A stretch of 64,000 nt of DNA from Actinophytocola xinjiangensis (GTDB lineage: Bacteria > Actinomycetota > Actinomycetes > Mycobacteriales > Pseudonocardiaceae). Shown in pieces: positions 31,406 to 39,910 of this stretch (its first letter is position 1; every line of letters starts with the position of its first letter). Both the position numbers and the translations under genes were made by a program. Where the stretch lies: assembly GCF_001921215.1 (NCBI RefSeq), contig NZ_MSIF01000008.1:186001-250000 (forward strand). The letters are read 5' to 3'. The notes under the pieces were generated by a model that saw nothing but the letters and a program-made list of their open reading frames with translations, had not been told where the DNA came from and searched no databases.

Positions 31406-33406
31406 TCACCGGGTGGCCCACGCGCCGAACTCGCCGGCCAGCACCAGGCGGCCGAGCTTGCGGTACTCCTGGCGCACCGCGTCGACCAGGCCGGCCATGG
31501 TGAGCGCGGTGCCGGACTCTGCGGCCCGGTAGGCGGCGGTCACCGCGCACGCGCGGATCGACCCGCCGGTCAGCTCGAACCGTTCGGCGCAGAACCCGAG
31601 GTCGAGGTCGTCGGCGCGGGGCAGCGCGGGGCCGAGGCAGCGGTCCCACAGCGCGTGCCGCTGGGCGACGTCGGGCACCGGGAAGTCGGCGATGACGTCG
31701 ATCCGCCGGATGAACGCCTCGTCCACATTGGCCCGCAGGTTGGTGGTCAACACGGCGATGCCGTCGAAGGACTCCATGCGCTGCAACAGGTACGCCGACT
31801 CGACGTTGGCGTAGCGGTCGCGCGCGTCCTTGACCTCCGAGCGCCGGCCGAACACCGCGTCGGCCTCGTCGAACAACAGCACCCCGTGTACTCCGGCGGC
31901 CTCGGTGAAGATCCGCTCCAGGTTCTTCTCGGTCTCGCCGACGTACTTGTCGACCACTGTGGACAGGTCGACGACGTAGAGGTCCATGCCGATCTCGGCG
32001 GCCACCACCTCGGCCGACATCGTCTTGCCGGTGCCGGACTCGCCGGCGAACAACGCGACCACGCCGTGCCCGCGCCCGCCGCCGGGACGCATCCGCCACT
32101 CCCCCAGCACCCGGTCCCGGTACCGCGCCCTGGTCACCAGCTCGGCCAGTTGGGCGCGGGTCGGCCCGGTCAGCACCAGGTCGTCCCAGCCGACCGCCGG
32201 CACGATCCGCCGGGCGAGCCGGTCGAGGCCGGCGCCGTTGTGCGCACGGACCCCGGCCCGCACGTGCGGCAGCGTGACCTGCCGGTCCTCGACCAGCGCG
32301 AGGCGGGTGGCGAGGTCGACCGCCCGGGTGACCTCACCGGTGCCCAGCCGGTAGCCGGCGAGGCCGGCCAGCAGCTCGCGGGTGGGGTCCAGGCCGGTCG
32401 AGGCCCGCAGTACGTCCGCCCACCGGTCGGCGCGGCGCCGGGAGTCCAGCGGTGGCACCGGAACCGACACCGCCGAGGTCCACTTCGGGTCCCACGGGTC
32501 GCGGCCGTGCAGGACCAGCGGAACGCCGCCGGCGGCCAGCTCGCGCAGCAGCCGGACCCGTGCGGGCAGCAGCGGTTCCAGTGGGCCGAGCACGATCCCG
32601 GCGCCGCGCAGCCGGGCCTCGCGCACCAGCTCGGCGACCGGCGGGCGGTCCCGGTCGGCCAGCGCCACGGTGTCCACCACGACGGCGTCGTGCCCGGCGG
32701 CGGCCAGCGCGGCCACGGCCGTCGTGCCGGCGTCGCCGTCGGTGTCACGCAGGTGCAGCGGGCCGACCCCGGCGCGCAGGGCGGCACCGACCCGCCGGGC
32801 CAGGTCGTCGGGCCCCCCGTCGGCGGTGTCGTCGGCGGAGGTCTCGACGGTGACCAGGCCGGTGAGGGTGTCGTCGGGGGTGTCGTCGCCGAGCAGGTGG
32901 GCGGTGACCCGGTCGGGCACGCGCAGCACCCGCGACAGGGCGGGCAGCGCGGCCTCCTGGACCTCGACCAGGCCGCCGGCGACCAGCGCGGCGGCGGGCG
33001 ACAGGCGGAAGCGGGCCGGGCCGGCCGGTGGCTGGCCGCACAGCTCCAGCGCCAGGCCGACGCTGGCGCGGCGGCGGGTGAGGTCGTCGTTGAGGTAGCC
33101 GTAGAGGCGTTCGAACCGGGCGTCGACGTCGGGAATCAGCGCGACCAGCAGGAACTCCACGTCCAGGTCGTCGAGCCCGAACCGGGCGGCCAGGCCCGCC
33201 AGCCGGGAGCCCTCGCCAGGGTCGCCCGGCTCGACCGGGACCGGGCGGGGCCGGCCCGCCAGGACCCGCTCGACGGCCTCGGGGGTGAGGTAGAGGCCCC
33301 GGTAGGGGTCGTCGGGCGCCGGGTCGGTGGCCAGCCGGCCGGCCACCGCCTGCCGGATCCGCTGCTCGACCGCCGCCAGGCGCCGCCACAGGTGGCTGGG
33401 CGTCAT
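31406..33406 (-). CDS. eCIS AAA+ ATPase (Afp15-like)
   Basis: 666 residues. N-terminal winged-helix-like and degenerate ATPase regions come first. The C-terminal AAA+ module has Walker A GESGTGKT, Walker B LLFDEADAVFG, sensor TTNLRANVDEAFIRRID and an arginine-rich second region. This protein is a core marker of eCIS and separates them from R-tailocins and T6SS. It is thought to act in assembly or cargo loading. The start overlaps the DUF4255 stop by ATGA. Confidence 0.93.
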   Translation of the reverse strand: MTPSHLWRRLAAVEQRIRQAVAGRLATDPAPDDPYRGLYLTPEAVERVLAGRPRPVPVEPGDPGEGSRLAGLAARFGLDDLDVEFLLVALIPDVDARFERLYGYLNDDLTRRRASVGLALELCGQPPAGPARFRLSPAAALVAGGLVEVQEAALPALSRVLRVPDRVTAHLLGDDTPDDTLTGLVTVETSADDTADGGPDDLARRVGAALRAGVGPLHLRDTDGDAGTTAVAALAAAGHDAVVVDTVALADRDRPPVAELVREARLRGAGIVLGPLEPLLPARVRLLRELAAGGVPLVLHGRDPWDPKWTSAVSVPVPPLDSRRRADRWADVLRASTGLDPTRELLAGLAGYRLGTGEVTRAVDLATRLALVEDRQVTLPHVRAGVRAHNGAGLDRLARRIVPAVGWDDLVLTGPTRAQLAELVTRARYRDRVLGEWRMRPGGGRGHGVVALFAGESGTGKTMSAEVVAAEIGMDLYVVDLSTVVDKYVGETEKNLERIFTEAAGVHGVLLFDEADAVFGRRSEVKDARDRYANVESAYLLQRMESFDGIAVLTTNLRANVDEAFIRRIDVIADFPVPDVAQRHALWDRCLGPALPRADDLDLGFCAERFELTGGSIRACAVTAAYRAAESGTALTMAGLVDAVRQEYRKLGRLVLAGEFGAWATR

Positions 33407-34083
33407 CGGATCGGCTCACCCCGGCGGCGCCGGCCGGGCGTGGGACGCGGGCGGGCCGCGGCGAACCCCTCGCCCTGCGCGGTGGTCGGGCCGGCGTAGC
33501 GCAGCCGGCGGGACTCGTCGGCGGCCGGGCGCAGCACCACGCCCTCGGTGACCGGCTGGCCGGCGGGCCGCCACTCCCCCGCCAGCGGCGCGGTCACCAC
33601 CAGCTGGATGGCGGGTTTGAGCTCGCCGCCCAGCGCCGACCACACGTCGGTGGCCGCGCCGCTGTCGGACATCGGGCCGGCCACGTCGAGGGTGACCGAC
33701 AGGTCCAGTTCGGCCAGCGAACCGGTCAGCAGCCTGCGCTCCAGCCGCTCGTGGCCGACCAGGCAGCGCAACACCCCCGACAGCAGCCGGTGCTCGTCAC
33801 GCGGCCGGTTGGTCCACGCGGTGACCAGGTAGGACAGCCGGAACCAGCGGGCCACGCCGCGCCAGCCGAGCAGGTCGCCGTCCTCGCCGCGCACCTCGAC
33901 CGAGCCGGTGCGGCGCCGTTCGAGGTCCTCGCGGATGTCGTAGAGGAACACGTTGACCGTGGGGGCGTTGCGCCGGGAGGTCCAGTCGGTGGTCGGCGCG
34001 TCGAAGGCCAGCTCGCCCTGGTCGTCGGGGATGTCGCCCTCGGCGAGCAGCGCCCGGATGCCCTCGTCCACTTCGTCGATCAC
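33403..34083 (-). CDS. eCIS tail terminator/cap, DUF4255 (Pvc16-like)
   Basis: 226 residues. VIDEVDEGIRALLAEG, then TVNVFLYDIREDLERRR and WFRLSYLVTAWTNRPRDEHRLLSGVLRCLVGHE, is the DUF4255/Pvc16_N signature. Expected to cap the distal end of tube and sheath. GTG 34083 has GAGGGGA 9-10 nt upstream; the longer in-frame ORF start lies inside the preceding gene. It is 13 bp from the TolB-like gene end and overlaps the ATPase gene. Confidence 0.92.
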   Translation of the reverse strand: MIDEVDEGIRALLAEGDIPDDQGELAFDAPTTDWTSRRNAPTVNVFLYDIREDLERRRTGSVEVRGEDGDLLGWRGVARWFRLSYLVTAWTNRPRDEHRLLSGVLRCLVGHERLERRLLTGSLAELDLSVTLDVAGPMSDSGAATDVWSALGGELKPAIQLVVTAPLAGEWRPAGQPVTEGVVLRPAADESRRLRYAGPTTAQGEGFAAARPRPTPGRRRRGEPIR

Positions 34084-34096
34084 GGGCCGACTCCCC

Positions 34097-37000
34097 TCAT
34101 CTGCGGGCGACCATGTCCGGCGGCCCGATCGAGCCGGGCACGACGAGGAACGGGGTGGTGGCGGGGGTGAACCCGGCACCGGTGGCGGTGATCGTGCGCG
34201 GCCCGGTCTGGTCCTTGGCCAGGATCAGCAGCTGGGCGGCGAAGGTGCCGTCGCGGCGCGGGATCGTCGGCACGGCGGACGCGGTGATGCCGGGCGTCCA
34301 GGTCAGCCGGACCGGGGTGCCGGGCGGGAAGTCCAGGCCGCGCACCGAGGTGACGAACCCCGGCTCGCCGATCGCCGGCACGGCCACGATCCTGGGCCGC
34401 ACCACCCGCAGCCGCGCGCTGGCCACGTTGTCGCCCCGGTCGGCGTCGGTACCGGTGGTCCGCAGCTCGCCACGCACGGTGGTGCGCAGCGGAACCGTCG
34501 GCGCGAGCAGCACCACGACCACCCCGCTGACGCCCGGCGCCAGGTCGGGCAGCGCGCAGCCGCTGGCCGAGCAGCCGGGCGGCACGGCGGCCACCGGCAC
34601 CCGCGCGGGCAGCCGGAAGTCCAGGCGCAGCCCGGTCGCCAGCGATCCGCCCCGGTTGCGCACGGTGTAGCGCACGGTCGCCCGGCCGCCCACATAGGAC
34701 GGGTCAGGTCCGACGACCACGGTCACGCCCGGTCCGGCGGCCGGCGGTGGTGAGGGCGGCGGGGCGGGCGGGGCCGGTGGGGGCGGCGGCGAGCCGACGG
34801 GGATCTCGGTCTCCGAGGCGTTGTCGGCGGGGCGGGTGTCCAGCACCGGCCCGGCGACCGACCAGGTCACCGTCGGCCGGCCGGGGGCCAGGCCCACCAG
34901 GTCGGCCTCGACCAGCACGACGTCGCCGGGGACCAGCGTCCCCAGGTCGCAGCGCTGCTCGGCGCAGGTCCCCCGCTCCGGGCGCAGCGCGTCCAGCCGC
35001 AGCCCGTCGGGCACGACGACCGTGAGGCTGGCCTCGGTGGTCGCCGGGCCCTGGTTGCCGACCTGGACCGGGACCGTCACCGTCGTGTCCGGTGGCGTGT
35101 CGGGGGTCGTGGGCGGGGCGGAGACGGTGAGGTCGGCCGAGGGCTGCCAGGTCGGCTCCTTCTGCCGGCCGGGCAGACCGGCGGTGATCGGGTCGAGCGT
35201 GCCGGTGGCGGGGTCGAGGACCGTGAGCTGCTCCGGTGAGGCCGCGTCCTGGGCGCGCCGGTCGGTGAGCACCAGCCGCCCGTCGTCGGGCGCGAACGCC
35301 GCGTCGCGCGGCTGGAACGGACCGCCCGGCGCGGACACCGGTCCGGCGCAGGTCGCCGGGGTCGCGGGCAGCAGGACCTCGCAGCCGCCGTCGGTGAGCG
35401 GGACGCGCAGCAGCCCGTCGGCCTCCCGGTTGAACACCAGGTACTGGCCCGCGTTGTCGAACCCCGAGCTGTCGTCGGTGACGTCGCAGTCGAACCCGCA
35501 GATCTCGGTGGTGAGGTCGCGCTGCTGGTCCAGCGTGCCGGCGCGGGCGGTCCAGATGTGGTTGTAGCGGACCTCGCCGTCGGGGCCGTCGGTGACCAGG
35601 CCCCGGGTGAACGAGAGCGTCGTGCCGTCCGGCGACCACGCCGGCTGGGTGTCCTCCTGGTCGGCGACCTCCGCCGGTGGACGCAGCTGGCCGACCACCG
35701 CGCCGGTCGCCACCTCGACGACCACCACCCGGCTCTGGCCGCCCTCGGGCCGCACCCCGCCCGGGGAGCGGCGGGCGAACGCGACGAACCGCCCGTCGGG
35801 TGACCACGTCGGGTCGAACTCCCAGTCGGTCGCGGCGCGGTCGGCGACCGGCAGCCGGCGCGGGTTGGCGCCGTCGGCGTCCACCACCCAGATCCGCTGC
35901 ACCCGCGCGCCGTCGAGGTCCTCGAAGCGGCTCACCACGATGCTGCGGCCGTCCGGGGAGTAGTTCTGCCGCTGGAACCACGGGTCGTAGCCGGGGCGTG
36001 GACGGAACAGCAGGTTCGGGTCGTTGACCGCCTCCGGGTCCTCGCGCAGCAGCTCCAGCCCGAGGTCGCGCGGGTCGACGCCGTCCGGGCGGATGTCCTG
36101 CAGGGTGACGGTGTTGCGGGTGGCGGCCGTGGTGCGGGACACCAGCAGCCGGGGCGGGTCGGTCAGCCAGGCGGGTGCGGAGAGCAGGCGGTCCTCGGCG
36201 AGCAGCAGGCCGGGGACCTCGGTCACCGGCAGCCCGCCCGAGGTGTCCACCTGGTACACCTTCTCGGCGTTCGGGTCGGCCGGGCAGCCGCACACCTGGG
36301 TGGTGCTGAGGAACAGCAGTCCCGTCCCGTCGGTTTTCCACACCGGCCAGTGGCTCGCCCAGCCGGCGTGGTCCCCGCCGAGCAGCTGGGTGTAGGTGGG
36401 GTGTTCGGGGTAGCTGGGGTACTCGTCCCTGGCCGCGCCGGTGCCGGTGCCGGTCACCCAGATCTGGACAGGGACCTCGCCGTCCTGCTCGACGGTGTAG
36501 GCGATGCTGTTCCCGTCGACCGGGTTCCAGGCCGGGGACCCGGCGACACCCGACTCGAACGTCACCTGGACGTCGTCGCCGCCGGCCACCGGGCGACGGT
36601 GGATCTGGCCGTCCCCGGCGTCGGCGTAGGCGACCTCGGTGCCGTCGGGCGAGAACGACGGCCAGGTCTGGTCGGCCGGGTCGTCGGTGAGCCGGCGCGG
36701 CGCCGACCCGTCGACGCCGACCAGCCACAGGTCACGCTGACCGTCCACGGCGGAGTCGAACACCACCGAGCCAAGGTCGGGCGAGAGCTGCGGGTGGCCG
36801 GCGTCGTGGCCGGTGGTCAACCGGCGCACCGAGCCGTCCTCGGCGCGCAGGTAGACCTCCGGCGTGACGCTGTCGCGCAGGCTGGTGAACACCACCAGCC
36901 CGCCACGGGTCGAGACCTGGTCGTCGAAGTGGGCCTGGCCGCCGGGAAACAGCGGCTCGGTCGACCGGAGCTGTTCGGGCACCGGGTCAGTGAGCACACC

Positions 37001-37168
37001 GAGGCTGCGGTGCGCGGTGCCGGCGAACGCGATCCGCCCGTCCGCCGGCTCCAGCACCTGGGCGGTCGCCGACGGGGCGGTGGCGCCGGGGACGGCCAGG
37101 ATCACCCCGCCCAGCGCCGCCCCCGCGACGACCACCACGAGGAACCGGTTTCTCAGCCTGGGGAACAA
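34097..37168 (-). CDS. Secreted TolB/WD40-like beta-propeller protein with Ig/CARDB-type repeats
   Basis: 1023 residues. TTG 37168 is used: GGAGGT lies 7 nt upstream and the protein then begins with a hydrophobic signal segment (FLVVVVAGAALGGVILAVPGATA). Residues about 40-650 contain repeated PD40/TolB blades (PSFSPDGTEVAYADAG, PTWSPDGRFVAFARR, PAWSPDGTTLSFTRG). After about 680 come two DUF11/CARDB-like beta domains, a Pro-rich hinge and a final Ig-like domain. It is 13 bp from the DUF4255 gene and so belongs to the eCIS operon, although it is predicted to be exported. PD40 proteins recur in actinobacterial eCIS loci; role unknown. Confidence 0.85.
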   Translation of the reverse strand: MFPRLRNRFLVVVVAGAALGGVILAVPGATAPSATAQVLEPADGRIAFAGTAHRSLGVLTDPVPEQLRSTEPLFPGGQAHFDDQVSTRGGLVVFTSLRDSVTPEVYLRAEDGSVRRLTTGHDAGHPQLSPDLGSVVFDSAVDGQRDLWLVGVDGSAPRRLTDDPADQTWPSFSPDGTEVAYADAGDGQIHRRPVAGGDDVQVTFESGVAGSPAWNPVDGNSIAYTVEQDGEVPVQIWVTGTGTGAARDEYPSYPEHPTYTQLLGGDHAGWASHWPVWKTDGTGLLFLSTTQVCGCPADPNAEKVYQVDTSGGLPVTEVPGLLLAEDRLLSAPAWLTDPPRLLVSRTTAATRNTVTLQDIRPDGVDPRDLGLELLREDPEAVNDPNLLFRPRPGYDPWFQRQNYSPDGRSIVVSRFEDLDGARVQRIWVVDADGANPRRLPVADRAATDWEFDPTWSPDGRFVAFARRSPGGVRPEGGQSRVVVVEVATGAVVGQLRPPAEVADQEDTQPAWSPDGTTLSFTRGLVTDGPDGEVRYNHIWTARAGTLDQQRDLTTEICGFDCDVTDDSSGFDNAGQYLVFNREADGLLRVPLTDGGCEVLLPATPATCAGPVSAPGGPFQPRDAAFAPDDGRLVLTDRRAQDAASPEQLTVLDPATGTLDPITAGLPGRQKEPTWQPSADLTVSAPPTTPDTPPDTTVTVPVQVGNQGPATTEASLTVVVPDGLRLDALRPERGTCAEQRCDLGTLVPGDVVLVEADLVGLAPGRPTVTWSVAGPVLDTRPADNASETEIPVGSPPPPPAPPAPPPSPPPAAGPGVTVVVGPDPSYVGGRATVRYTVRNRGGSLATGLRLDFRLPARVPVAAVPPGCSASGCALPDLAPGVSGVVVVLLAPTVPLRTTVRGELRTTGTDADRGDNVASARLRVVRPRIVAVPAIGEPGFVTSVRGLDFPPGTPVRLTWTPGITASAVPTIPRRDGTFAAQLLILAKDQTGPRTITATGAGFTPATTPFLVVPGSIGPPDMVARR

Positions 37169-37278
37169 GATCGTACCTCCGGTCGTGGGACCTCACCGGC
37201 ATCGTCGCCCGTGACCGGGCGCCGGGCCGAGGTCCGGACGGGCACGTCCGGGGCACGACCGAGGGAGTTTCGGGCAGC

Positions 37279-37899
37279 TCAGATGAGCCCGTGGCGCATC
37301 ACGAAACCCACGGCGTGTGCCCGGTTGCGCAGGTTCAGCCTGGTGGTGACCCCGTGCAGGATGTTCTTGACCGTCCGCTCCGAATAGCACAGTTTGGTGG
37401 CGATCTCGGCGGTGCCCAGGCCCTCCGAGATCAGCCGCAGCATGTCCACCTCGCGCGGGGTGAGCGTGGACAGCGTGGGGCCGTTGGGATCCAGCGACGC
37501 GCGCTGGAGTTTCCCCACGTGGTCGAGCAGGGTGGCCAGCAGGTCACCGGGTAGTACCGCCTCCCCGTTGGCCAGGGCGAGCACCGCGCTCACCAGCCGG
37601 TCCTCGCGGGCGTCGGACCGCCGGATCACCGCCGACACCTCGCACTCCACCGTGATCTGCAACGACTCCCGGTCGATCCGCCCGACGATCACGCCGGTGC
37701 GGGCCGGCGAGGTGCGTTGCAGCCGGCGCAGCAGTCTGGTCGCCGCGTCGTCCACCTCGTCCACCACCACCAGCGACACCGCCGCCCGCGCCTCGTCCTG
37801 GGACGTCAGCACCTCCACCTCCGGCCGGGTACGAAGCTGGTGGGTGACACCGGCTCGCAGTACCGGATCCTCCGCGTAGACCATCACCGGAACTCTCAT
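37279..37899 (-). CDS. LuxR/NarL-type regulator, right flank of eCIS
   Basis: 206 residues. A receiver-like N-terminal half (VPVMVYAEDPVLRAGVTHQL, SLVVVDEVDD) precedes a LuxR HTH (STLTPREVDMLRLISEGLGTAEIATKLCYSERTVKNILHGV). ATG 37899 has GAGGAGG 9 nt upstream; ATG 37905 would be too close to it. It is a paralogue of the 15506-16129 regulator and has nearly the same length. It lies first in the minus-strand eCIS run, 110 bp upstream of the TolB-like gene, and is divergent from the 38054 gene. Probable local regulator of the injection system. Confidence 0.88.
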   Translation of the reverse strand: MRVPVMVYAEDPVLRAGVTHQLRTRPEVEVLTSQDEARAAVSLVVVDEVDDAATRLLRRLQRTSPARTGVIVGRIDRESLQITVECEVSAVIRRSDAREDRLVSAVLALANGEAVLPGDLLATLLDHVGKLQRASLDPNGPTLSTLTPREVDMLRLISEGLGTAEIATKLCYSERTVKNILHGVTTRLNLRNRAHAVGFVMRHGLI

Positions 37900-38053
37900 G
37901 GCCATCTGCCTCCTCGAACGCGCCTGCGGTCCCATCTTGTTGCCCCCGGGGGCCGTGCGGACAACGTCATCGGCACACCGGTGCACGCGGATTGCCCGCA
38001 CGGTGCCTTTTTGTCCCTGCCAGCGGGTCGACCCGTGGGCCTACGTTCCTGAC

Positions 38054-39331
38054 GTGACCGCAACGACAGAATTCGGTCTCCCCATCGTGGCCGTCACGCC
38101 CGGCCAGGAGACCAGGACGGCGATGACGGTGCGCAACGACAGTGACATCGTCGAGGCGTACGGGTTCGAGGTCGTCGGTGAGTGCGCGCCGTGGACCTTT
38201 GTGGAGCCCGAGCGGCTCTCGCTCTATCCCGGAACGTCCGAGCAGGTGACCGTCGTCCTGCGGCCCCCGCGTTCGCCGTCGGTGCGCGCCGGCGAGCTGC
38301 CGCTGGGGATCCGGGTCCTGCCCACCGAGCGGCCGGAGACGGTGACGGTGTCCGAGGCGACCGTGGTCGTCGAGCCGTTCGCCGAGCAGCGTGCCGAGCT
38401 CGTGCCCGAACGCCGCCGCGCGTGGCGTCGTGCCCGCTACCACGTCGACGTGCACAACGACGGCAACACTGCGGTCGCGGTGGCGCTGTCCGCGCCGGAC
38501 ACCGACGACCAGCTCACCTACGACCTGCCGAACCGGCCGGTGACCGTGGACCCGGGCGACCACGCCGAGCTGGAACTGCGGGTGCGCCTGGCCAAGATCC
38601 TGTGGCTGGGCAAGCCGGTGGAGTGGCCGCTGCGGGTCGACGCGCTGGCCACGGCCGGCGAGCAGACCACCGAACACCCGCGTGACGGTGAGCTGATCCA
38701 GCTCCCGGTGTTTCCCAAGTGGCTGCTGGCGTTGCTGGCCGCGTTGCTGGCGTTGCTGCTGGCGTGGCTGCTGTTGGTGCGCCCGGCGGTGCGCAGCGCG
38801 GCCAGGGAGGCCGCCGACGACCGGGCGGAGGAGATCGCCCGGTCCGAGCAGGCCCAGCCACCGCCGGCGGCCCCGACATCGTCCCAACAGGAGGGTGGCG
38901 GCCAGGAGACCAACGGCGCCCAGAGTCCGGGCGGTGGTGGCGGCGGTGGCGGCGGAACGTCTGGCGGGGAACAGAGTTCGGCCACGATCGAGGTGCGGAC
39001 CAACGCCGGCCGGCAGGGCGTGGAGACCTACACCGTGCCGCCGGGCAAGGTGTTCCGGATCACCGACATCGTGCTGGCCAACCACCAGGGCGACGAGGGT
39101 GTGCTGACCATCGACTTCGGCGACCGGACGATCACCACGATCGCGCTGGAGACCTTCCGCAACCAGGACTACCACTGGGTCACGCCGATCGACGTGCAGG
39201 CCGGGTCGCAGGTCACCGCGACCGTCGAGTGTGTCCGTCCCGGAACGCCGATCAGCGGCCGGCAGGCACCCAACTGCTTCCAGGTGCTCAATGTCAGCGG
39301 TGAGTTGTTCGACCAGCCGAACGGCGGCTGA
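38054..39331 (+). CDS. Single-pass membrane protein with Ig-like domains and C-terminal beta-sandwich (eCIS-linked)
   Basis: 425 residues. The first ~215 residues form two Ig/NEW3-like beta domains (VTPGQETRTAMTVRNDS, then VDVHNDGNTAVAVALS) without a signal peptide. One membrane helix follows (WLLALLAALLALLLAWLLLV), then a charged helix, a Gly-rich linker and a 110-residue beta-sandwich (YTVPPGKVFRITDIVLANHQ...). Related proteins are sometimes called 'hydrolytic protein', without support here. GTG 38054 follows TACGTT by 6 nt and has no Shine-Dalgarno, suggesting a leaderless mRNA. It is divergent from the flanking LuxR gene. The topology parallels the zinc-ribbon protein at the other end of the locus. 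Confidence 0.8.
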   Translation: MTATTEFGLPIVAVTPGQETRTAMTVRNDSDIVEAYGFEVVGECAPWTFVEPERLSLYPGTSEQVTVVLRPPRSPSVRAGELPLGIRVLPTERPETVTVSEATVVVEPFAEQRAELVPERRRAWRRARYHVDVHNDGNTAVAVALSAPDTDDQLTYDLPNRPVTVDPGDHAELELRVRLAKILWLGKPVEWPLRVDALATAGEQTTEHPRDGELIQLPVFPKWLLALLAALLALLLAWLLLVRPAVRSAAREAADDRAEEIARSEQAQPPPAAPTSSQQEGGGQETNGAQSPGGGGGGGGGTSGGEQSSATIEVRTNAGRQGVETYTVPPGKVFRITDIVLANHQGDEGVLTIDFGDRTITTIALETFRNQDYHWVTPIDVQAGSQVTATVECVRPGTPISGRQAPNCFQVLNVSGELFDQPNGG

Positions 39332-39391
39332 TGGCCGGAGCCGGTTGCGGAGGCGTCCAGCGGGCACACCGCCCGGTGGTCGCCTCTGCGC

Positions 39392-39451
39392 GACGTCCCC
39401 AGCGACGTCCCCAGGGATGTCCTCAGGGATGTCCGCAGGAATGTTCTCAGC
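39392..39451 (+). repeat. Five 12-bp tandem repeats
   Basis: GACGTCCCCAGC, GACGTCCCCAGG, GATGTCCTCAGG, GATGTCCGCAGG and AATGTTCTCAGC in a row. They lie between the two convergent genes, and the last copy contains the stop codon of the minus-strand gene. Increasing divergence along the array suggests directional expansion. Confidence 0.85.
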
Positions 39452-39767
39452 GGCAGTCCCCCGCGATCCGCAGCGCCTGGATGTACTTGGGCAGCTCGAC
39501 CAGCGCCTGCTCCCACCGGTCGGCCGCGATCTGCCCGGCGAACGCCGAGTCGACCGACGGTGTGTCCACATCGGACGGTAAGTGGCCGGCCGGCCGCGCG
39601 GCCGGCCGCAGCCGGGCCCGGACCTGTGCCAGCGTCGACTCCAGCTCGGCGACGACCCGCTCGGCCTCCTCGCGGGAGATCACCAGCCAGCCCTCGACCG
39701 CCAACCGCAGCAGGAGGTCGCCGGCGAACGGTTCCGGCCCGGCAGCGCCGCCGTCATCGGATCGCAT
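39447..39767 (-). CDS. Small hypothetical protein at eCIS edge
   Basis: 106 residues, cytoplasmic, with no recognised domain. It has a helical N-terminal part (DLLLRLAVEGWLVISREEAERVVAELESTLAQVRARLRP), a Pro-containing linker, and a C-terminal helix (DRWEQALVELPKYIQALRIAG). ATG 39767 has GGAGG upstream at good spacing, whereas the longer in-frame ORF lacks one. It is convergent with the 38054 gene across the 12-bp repeats. Membership in the eCIS locus is by position only. Confidence 0.6.
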   Translation of the reverse strand: MRSDDGGAAGPEPFAGDLLLRLAVEGWLVISREEAERVVAELESTLAQVRARLRPAARPAGHLPSDVDTPSVDSAFAGQIAADRWEQALVELPKYIQALRIAGDCR

Positions 39768-39910
39768 CGCACCTCCGCCAGGAGCCTGGGGTGTGTGCCC
39801 CAGGCTCCACCACGGTCGCGGGGAAACCAAGCGATCGTGCGCCGATGTGCCCGTCCGGGAACGCAACCGAGGTTATCGGGGCACCCGCGTCCTTTCCGGA
39901 CACGGACAGG

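Noticed and set aside
37967-39571. Minus-strand open frame of 534 codons opposite the 38054 gene
   Set aside because: Arg/Gly/His-rich shadow; the plus-strand frame has coherent Ig domains and a membrane helix.
15506-39767. Locus as a prophage or T6SS
   Set aside because: No integrase, terminase, capsid or lysis genes, and no TssJ/L/M membrane complex; the AAA+ ATPase, DUF4255 and DUF4157 mark an eCIS.
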